A stretch of DNA of 64,000 nt from Rhizaria sp. SCN 62-66 (taxonomy: Eukaryota > Rhizaria, unplaced): the NCBI GenBank assembly GCA_001724265.1, contig MEDY01000115.1, positions 1 through 64,000 on the forward strand, given 5' to 3'. Both the position numbers and the translations under genes were made by a program. Shown here piece by piece: positions 58,608 through 64,000 of this stretch. How positions within the stretch are numbered: position 1 is the stretch's first letter; every line of letters begins with the position of its first letter. Below the pieces are notes generated by a model. The model did not search any database. It was not told the origin of the DNA and saw nothing but the letters and a program-made list of their open reading frames with translations.

Positions 58608-60585
58608 TTAATCCTTGGTGATCTGGCGGCCAATGATGACACGCATGACATCGTTGGCACCCTCGAGGATCTGGTGGACGCGGAGGTCACGGACGATCTT
58701 CTCCAGGGGGAAGTCCTGTATATAACACACAAAAGACAACACGCAATTTGAAGCGATTCAGAGTTGGAATCGGATCATGACGGTCGAGACAGAGAAACGA
58801 GAAGAGAGAAGGTGAGATCCAAATGTGAAGAACTCCCGGGGACAAATACATATGTCACAATAAAAATGAATCACAAACGTGATAATACGTAAATACATTT
58901 AAACATTATATATAGTTCCGCATGTAATTATACCATTGAGATATTGCTGTTGAAAGATGAGAACACGTACCTGGAGGTAGCCGTAGCCGCCGTGGAGCTG
59001 CAGCGCGTCGTTGGCGACCTTGGAGCCGATATCAGTGGCGAAGCGCTTGGCCATCGCGCAGTGAAAGGTAGCCTCGGGCGCATCGGCGTCGACGAGCGAG
59101 GCGGCACGGTGAACCATGAGACGGGCAGCGGTGAGCTCAGTCGCCATGTCGGCGAGCTTGAATTGCACGCCCTATACTCACATAGAAACAAAGAATTGAA
59201 GACATAGATGTTAGTATATTTCTGTAACAATAAGAAACAGAATTTTGGTATAGATAATACATATTAATACTTAGTTTTAGTTTACGTATCGAGTATATAA
59301 TCAAGAAACACTTTGTTTTCGTAACCGTACCTGGAGAGTGTTGAGGGCAGCGCCGAACTGCTTGCGCTCAGCAGTATACGCACTCGCAGCGTTGAAGGCT
59401 GATTGGGCACCACCGAGCGACAGAGCCGCAATGTTAATGCGGCCGCCGTTGAGACCGTGCATGGCGGCGTTGAAGCCCTTGCCCTCGACACCACCGATAA
59501 GGTTCTCGGCAGGGACGACGACGTTCTCAAGGAACACCTTTAGAAGGCAACGCATGAAGTTGCATAAAGTGAAATTAAAAATAGAAGATCGTAACATTTC
59601 AAGCTTAAACTAGCACAGCACAAAGATATAGTAGCAATACATATGAATCCATCGCAATAAATTATGTCGATAGTCTATTTATGAAGATATATATGAAATG
59701 AGTGAACGTACCTGGGCGGTGGTGTGGGCGTGCCAGCCCATCTTCTTTTCCTTGGCGCCGAACGAAACACCGGGCATAGTCTTCTCAACGAGGAACGCGG
59801 AAATACCCTTCGCGCCGGGGCCGCCAGTGCGCGCCATGACGATGTAGTAGTCACTCTCACGGGCGCCAGAGATGAACACCTTCTGGCCGTTGAGCACGTA
59901 GGTGTCGCCCTCCTTGCGTGCGGACGTCTTAAGTGAGGCCGCGTCGGAGCCGGCGTCGGGCTCGGTAAGGCAGTAGGAGGCAAACTTGCTCAGGTTGGTC
60001 ATCTGGGGCAGGAAGCGCTGGCGCTGCTCGGGGGTGCCGAACTTGTCGATCATGTAGCTGACCATGTTGTGCACGGTGAGGTAGGCAGTGGTGCCGGGGC
60101 AGGCGGTGGCGAGCGCCTCAAAGATGAGAGCAGCGTCGACACGAGAGAGGCCCATGCCGCCGACGTCGTCGGCGATGTAGACGGAGGCAAAACCCATCTC
60201 GGCGGCCTTGAGGTACATCTCGCGCGGGAAATGACGCTCTTCGTCCCACTTGGCGACGTAGGGCTTCATCTCCTTCTCGGCGAAGATGATCGCGGACTCC
60301 TGCAGATACTCATAGAGCAAAACAAAATGTGGATATTTAGGTACAAGCTCTCGTACTGCATCATTCAGTCGTTTTTGAAAGGGATACTACTAGTGGGGGT
60401 TAGATAACGATAGGACGAACCTGGATAGAGCGCTGCTCGTCGGTGAGGCCGATGGTGGGGTCGAACTTCATGGCACGGCGCGCGGCACTGGCGTGGAAAG
60501 ACGCGGCCGCAGTCGCGGAGACGGCGGAGGATGCCTTAACGGCGGCGCGGCCGAGGGTGGACTTACTGAGGCGGGAAGCAAGCAT
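58608..60585 (-). CDS. ACAD8: Isobutyryl-CoA dehydrogenase (ACAD8), mitochondrial
   Basis: Five exons (60585-60421, 60299-59712, 59537-59331, 59171-58971, 58715-58608), donors GTTCGT, GTACGT, GTACGG and GTACGT, 422 residues, stop TAA. A basic, Ser/Ala-rich presequence (~38 residues) precedes the acyl-CoA dehydrogenase fold. Visible signatures include [38 protein letters not shown] (FAD/substrate loop), [38 protein letters not shown] and [12 protein letters not shown], with the catalytic Glu (~405) in ILEG. These blocks follow ACAD8 more closely than other family members. It oxidises isobutyryl-CoA to methacrylyl-CoA in valine breakdown, passing electrons to ETF in the mitochondrial matrix. 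Every intron is in phase 0. The ATG follows CCACAG directly. Confidence 0.94.
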
Positions 60586-60587
60586 CT

Positions 60588-60989
60588 GTGGTGGTGTTCA
60601 GAGCAAGAAGGATATGAGGACGAGGATAACGAGAGTAGGGTGAATCGAGATACAGTGCCTACCACCATGAATTCGCATCATTTCATATCACCAATTTAAA
60701 GAAGTACTTAAATGAGTGTACCAAATCGCGCTACCATATCATCATGCGCAACGTCGGACGGTCAAGCGCGCAGCCTGTTTCAATCAAACGCGTGGGCAAG
60801 ACACGTAGGTGCACTCGTCGCCCTGCGGAACCGCGACTTGATTTTGAAGTTTCCATGCATACTGCTCGTTTTTCTCTTGAATACAATTAGATCATGCAAT
60901 AAAAATGATGGTTACATCTATATTCGTGTAAGTATAATCTAGATAACTTGATTAAAAAAGTAATACTGCTGAATGCAGCGATATATATA
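60588..60989. other. Intergenic, no supported gene
   Basis: About 400 bp between two minus-strand genes. Nothing is recognised. Confidence 0.5.
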
Positions 60990-63203
60990 TCAGTCTGACA
61001 TTGGGCTCGCGACGCGGCCAGTGTAACCGTCCATGCCTCCCCAACCGCCCGCAAGCGCTGTTGCAAGGTCCCCTGCCCACGTCGGCAGCACCGCAATCAT
61101 GGCCACGCAAAACTGCATGTGCCACGGCAGCCACATCTCGCTCCCACCAGTGCTTGGTTCGTAGCACACACCGATAGAAGGCGAGTTGGAACACTGGTTG
61201 GACGCGTTACTTGAGTTTTTAACGCTCTTACCTGCAGTAGTCTCGTCATTCTTTGTCACATCACCGATATAACTCGACGCGTTTGCAAGGGATGTCGCCG
61301 TTTTACGAGTCAATTTGACCGCGTTAGTGGATGCACGTGTGACATCACGCATAATAGCGTCTGCCACAGCTTCGGCCTTTAGGGGCGGGAATATAAGCCG
61401 CACCCACAGAGGCAGCGTGATGCCAGCGAACATCTGCGTGTCGATATGCCACGGTAACACAGTCAGAGTACGCAGGAGCGGTGATAGCGAGCTCGGTAAG
61501 CCACAACTCGTCGCGCTGTGGTCGGGACGCTGTTGTTGCAACTGCTGAACAGTCGCTTGTTGGTTCTGCTGTCCAGACTTGAGCTCCTGGTGTTGCTGTT
61601 GTTGCTGTTGCTACTGTTGTTGATGATGTTGCTGTTGTGCAAGCTGTTGCAGCCAGCGCGGCGGAGGCACCACGCAAGCTAATGGGGTTGCGCCATAAAC
61701 CCACTCGAGGAATCTAAGTACCCCCTTAGACTTCGAGACACCACCACATACATTTACATCCTTCGAGCTTGACAATGTCGAGGACGTCTCCTTGAGTGAA
61801 TCCAGCCGGTGTGCGCGCATTGCATGGGTTAACGCTGCCTTGGATGCAACGTAATCACTGAGACCGGCGGCATACGACGAAGCTGAAGCGGATGATACAG
61901 CGATGAACTGGAATTGCGGCCATGGAGCCCAGATCTTCTGTTCGTTGGTGCTAGAAACAGCATTAGCGCTCGCAACATTAGCGTTCGCATTGTCTAGCTC
62001 GATATTGGGACTCTTGTTCATCAACACGCTTGCCTTGGTGATTGCATTCGTATTATTCGTGTTTGATGCAAGATAATGATGTGAAGCGTGCTGACGGTAG
62101 TCTTGGGCGTACGTGCTATACATCAACGAGAGTAGCTTCATTGGTGCAAACGCATTCACCGCCAGAGTGCGCTCCCACTCACTCATCTGAGGTTGAGTGT
62201 TCGTCGCGTCTAAGGGGGTACTTAGAGCGGGGTTAGCCTTCGACCAAGCAGGACCCGTCGTCACTCTACCGGCGTTGCTAATGATGACATGTGGCAGAGC
62301 AACACTATCCTGGCCCAAAGCAGCCGCAGCAGCAATGACACTGACACTAGCAGCAGCTGCTGCAACATCAACTTTGGCTGCTGTTGTTGTGAATGCGGGG
62401 GTGGTGGCGAGAGGCAAGGCACGCCATGCCGCTGCGAGCGCACTGGAATCAGCCACATCGACGACAAACGCCGTCACAAAGACGTCATTTTTCGGAACCA
62501 CGGGCTCGGGGAACGCAGCTGGCACGGCGGGGTAGTACGCATCGGCAGATTTAGGGCTTGCAAAAACATCATCGTCATCGTCAGCGTTGGTCTCGTCGTT
62601 GTCGTTGGTGATGACGACACAGTCACTTGCTGTTGTCGGAACTGTGCCAGGCGCAATCTCAATGTCACCAGCAGTACCACAAATCTTAACACAAGGCACG
62701 TGCTTATGAGTCGGTCTAGTGCCATTGCTGTCTTTACAGTTGTGCTTTGAGCGCGGCTTTGCGGAGGCAATGTGTCGTTCGAAGAGGGTGACTCGACAGC
62801 CTTGCTTGATGAGAGCAGTGCAGAGCTTCCGGAGCGCGGGCTCGTCGTTATCCCAGAGAACAACGTGACGCGCACCGGCGTCAAGAACACGGCGAGCGAG
62901 GAGCACGCCGAGACCTCCGGCAGCGCCAGTTAAGAGGACAGTTTGCGAGGCCAAAGGGGGCAATCCGATAGCACCTTCTTTGCTGACGGTGCCAGCACTG
63001 GGGAGAAATGAGGAGAAGATACGTGTGCGCATTTTGAGATATAACGCATATAGCGGTTCGGCAGCGTGTAGTAATATGACGACAGTAAGTGCGCATAATG
63101 TGGCAACGCCAGTCGCGTGCACGAGGGCGTCTAAAAGCCCCATGAGCCACTGCGCTGCTCCTGCGCGAACTGAAGGCATGAAAGTGTCGGGGAAGTGAAG
63201 CAT
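60990..63203 (-). CDS. Membrane-anchored short-chain dehydrogenase/reductase, read through TAG
   Basis: One exon of 737 codons if the in-frame TAG at 61613-61611 (codon 531) is sense; stop TGA. A transmembrane helix (~33-47) is followed by a classical SDR domain: TGAAGGLG (92-99) for cofactor binding, an acidic residue after strand 2 (LWDNDE), VVDVADS, ISNAG (308-312), and an active site with SSAS (438-441), Tyr451 and Lys455 (YVASK). The C-terminal part, LPWHIDTQMF.G then PPLKAEAVADAIM, is the usual SDR16C/17-beta-HSD11/RDH10-like ending and lies beyond the TAG. The TAG sits inside a Gln tract (CAG TAG CAA). Low-complexity insertions lie between the nucleotide-binding strands. Likely substrates are lipophilic (sterols, retinoids) at the ER or lipid droplets. 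Unlike the other genes, no acceptor-like AG directly precedes the ATG. Confidence 0.82.
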
Positions 63204-63553
63204 AATGAGAAATTAAAGGAATTAAATAACAAATTTAAAATGTATATGTGTAACTAAAACTAAGTATCACTTGATCATTTCTTTTGACGATCGCAACCGA
63301 AAGATAACGTGGAAAACAAAACATCCCTTCCTTCACTGGCTCCAGCCGTACTGAAGACTCAAAGGAAACATCAAAAATTGCGGTATTTTAACATAAACTC
63401 ACTCAACTTGCGTTGGTATGACACAAATCTCCGTGTTCTGCTTGTGGCGGTTATCTCACACACTATAGCAAGATTTAATACTGATATGGAGCTATATAGG
63501 CCTCATTTTTTCTTGCTTCACGCTTGGTTGCGATCGTCTTTTCTCACCCACTG
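63204..63553. other. Intergenic, no supported gene
   Basis: AT-rich, no recognised element. Confidence 0.45.
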
Positions 63554-64000
63554 TTAATCAAGTTTGTCGTTCTTATCATTGTTCTTCTTGTTCGCAAGAG
63601 AGTGCAGCGTCTGCCCTAACGGCGTGCGCGCAGGCACTCCCTTGAACTCAACCTCAGTGCTTGCAACTCGAGAGCTACTGGTGACACTTGGGCTCTCGCT
63701 CACATCACCTCTATCACTGATGCTGCTGTTGTTGTACGCGTCGCCGTCATCGATAATGGGCGCCTGACCCTCAGGCGTGGTGCTGAAGTACTCCGCAACT
63801 TTGTTATAGTACGGGTCAACCGGAGGCCGCTTCGTTAAAATGCTGTGCAACACGTCCTTATCGTCGGCACTACTGATGTCGTCGGATGTGTCATCGTCAG
63901 CTGCGACAGCATCCATGCTCGACGCAATATCACCGCTGGCAGTACCAGTGTTGACAGCGTTGTTGTTGCTAGCAGCGAAGACACCGGCGGAGGCACCGGT
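63554..64000 (-). CDS. C-terminal part of an unrecognised gene, cut by window edge
   Basis: The minus-strand frame is open from the right edge to a TAA at 63554-63556 (148 codons). It contains Asn/Ala/Ser-rich and acidic stretches, a more ordered segment (LHSILTKRPPVDPYYNKVAEYF) and EFKGVPARTPLGQTLHSL near the end, then a Lys/Asn/Asp tail. No family is recognised. The 5' part lies outside the window. Confidence 0.6.
   Translation of the reverse strand, partial: TGASAGVFAASNNNAVNTGTASGDIASSMDAVAADDDTSDDISSADDKDVLHSILTKRPPVDPYYNKVAEYFSTTPEGQAPIIDDGDAYNNSSISDRGDVSESPSVTSSSRVASTEVEFKGVPARTPLGQTLHSLANKKNNDKNDKLD

Noticed and set aside
1-64000. tRNA, rRNA or snRNA genes, including a suppressor tRNA-CUA or an SL RNA gene
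   Set aside because: No A/B-box pair, cloverleaf or snRNA-like sequence could be identified by eye on either strand; a covariance-model scan would be needed to exclude them.

Overview
This window is nuclear DNA of a free-living unicellular eukaryote (protist). Most genes contain short spliceosomal introns. The proteins are of eukaryotic type (LC8 dynein light chain, LSm1, ERI1-type exonuclease, an SDF2-like ER protein ending in KDEL, a BCAS3-like WD-repeat protein, an HMG-box/monopolin-like protein). Many coding regions are inflated by Ala, Ser, Asn, Gln, Gly and Lys homopolymers. I cannot name the lineage.

Layout. 0.8-6 kb: a GPI-type surface protein, a decayed paralogue of it in ACTAGTA-rich DNA, and an SDF2 homologue. 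6.4-13 kb: an Aat-like aminoacyl-tRNA-protein transferase, a small Lys-rich protein and a DEDDh exonuclease. 13.6-17.5 kb: an unrecognised 934-codon gene with four in-frame TAG codons and fragments of related copies. 17.9-22.8 kb: LC8 and an OFA-type MFS transporter. 23.8-33.3 kb: a 3,050-residue protein with a Tudor-like N-terminus and PP1-docking motifs. 34-35 kb: a CIMIP2/FAM166-like protein. 36.1-49.5 kb: one seven-exon gene for a 4,119-residue BCAS3-like protein. 50.4-64 kb: LSm1, the HMG/Csm1-like protein, a small Pro/Ala-rich protein, a mitochondrial 2-Cys peroxiredoxin, isobutyryl-CoA dehydrogenase, a membrane-anchored short-chain dehydrogenase and the end of a further gene. The genes look like ordinary housekeeping and cell-biology loci rather than an operon or island. 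ACAD8 and the peroxiredoxin are both predicted mitochondrial.

Three genome-wide properties can be read from the window. (1) TAG appears to be a sense codon, probably glutamine: six in-frame TAGs, one inside a poly-Gln tract of a dehydrogenase whose conserved C-terminus lies beyond it, while every identified gene ends in TAA or TGA. (2) The 5' splice site is GTACGT rather than GTAAGT: 25 of 32 introns begin GTACG, and GTAAGT strings occur unspliced inside exons. (3) Almost every start codon lies 0-30 nt after a 3'-splice-acceptor-like sequence, usually with no convincing upstream donor. This suggests spliced-leader trans-splicing or systematic 5'UTR introns.
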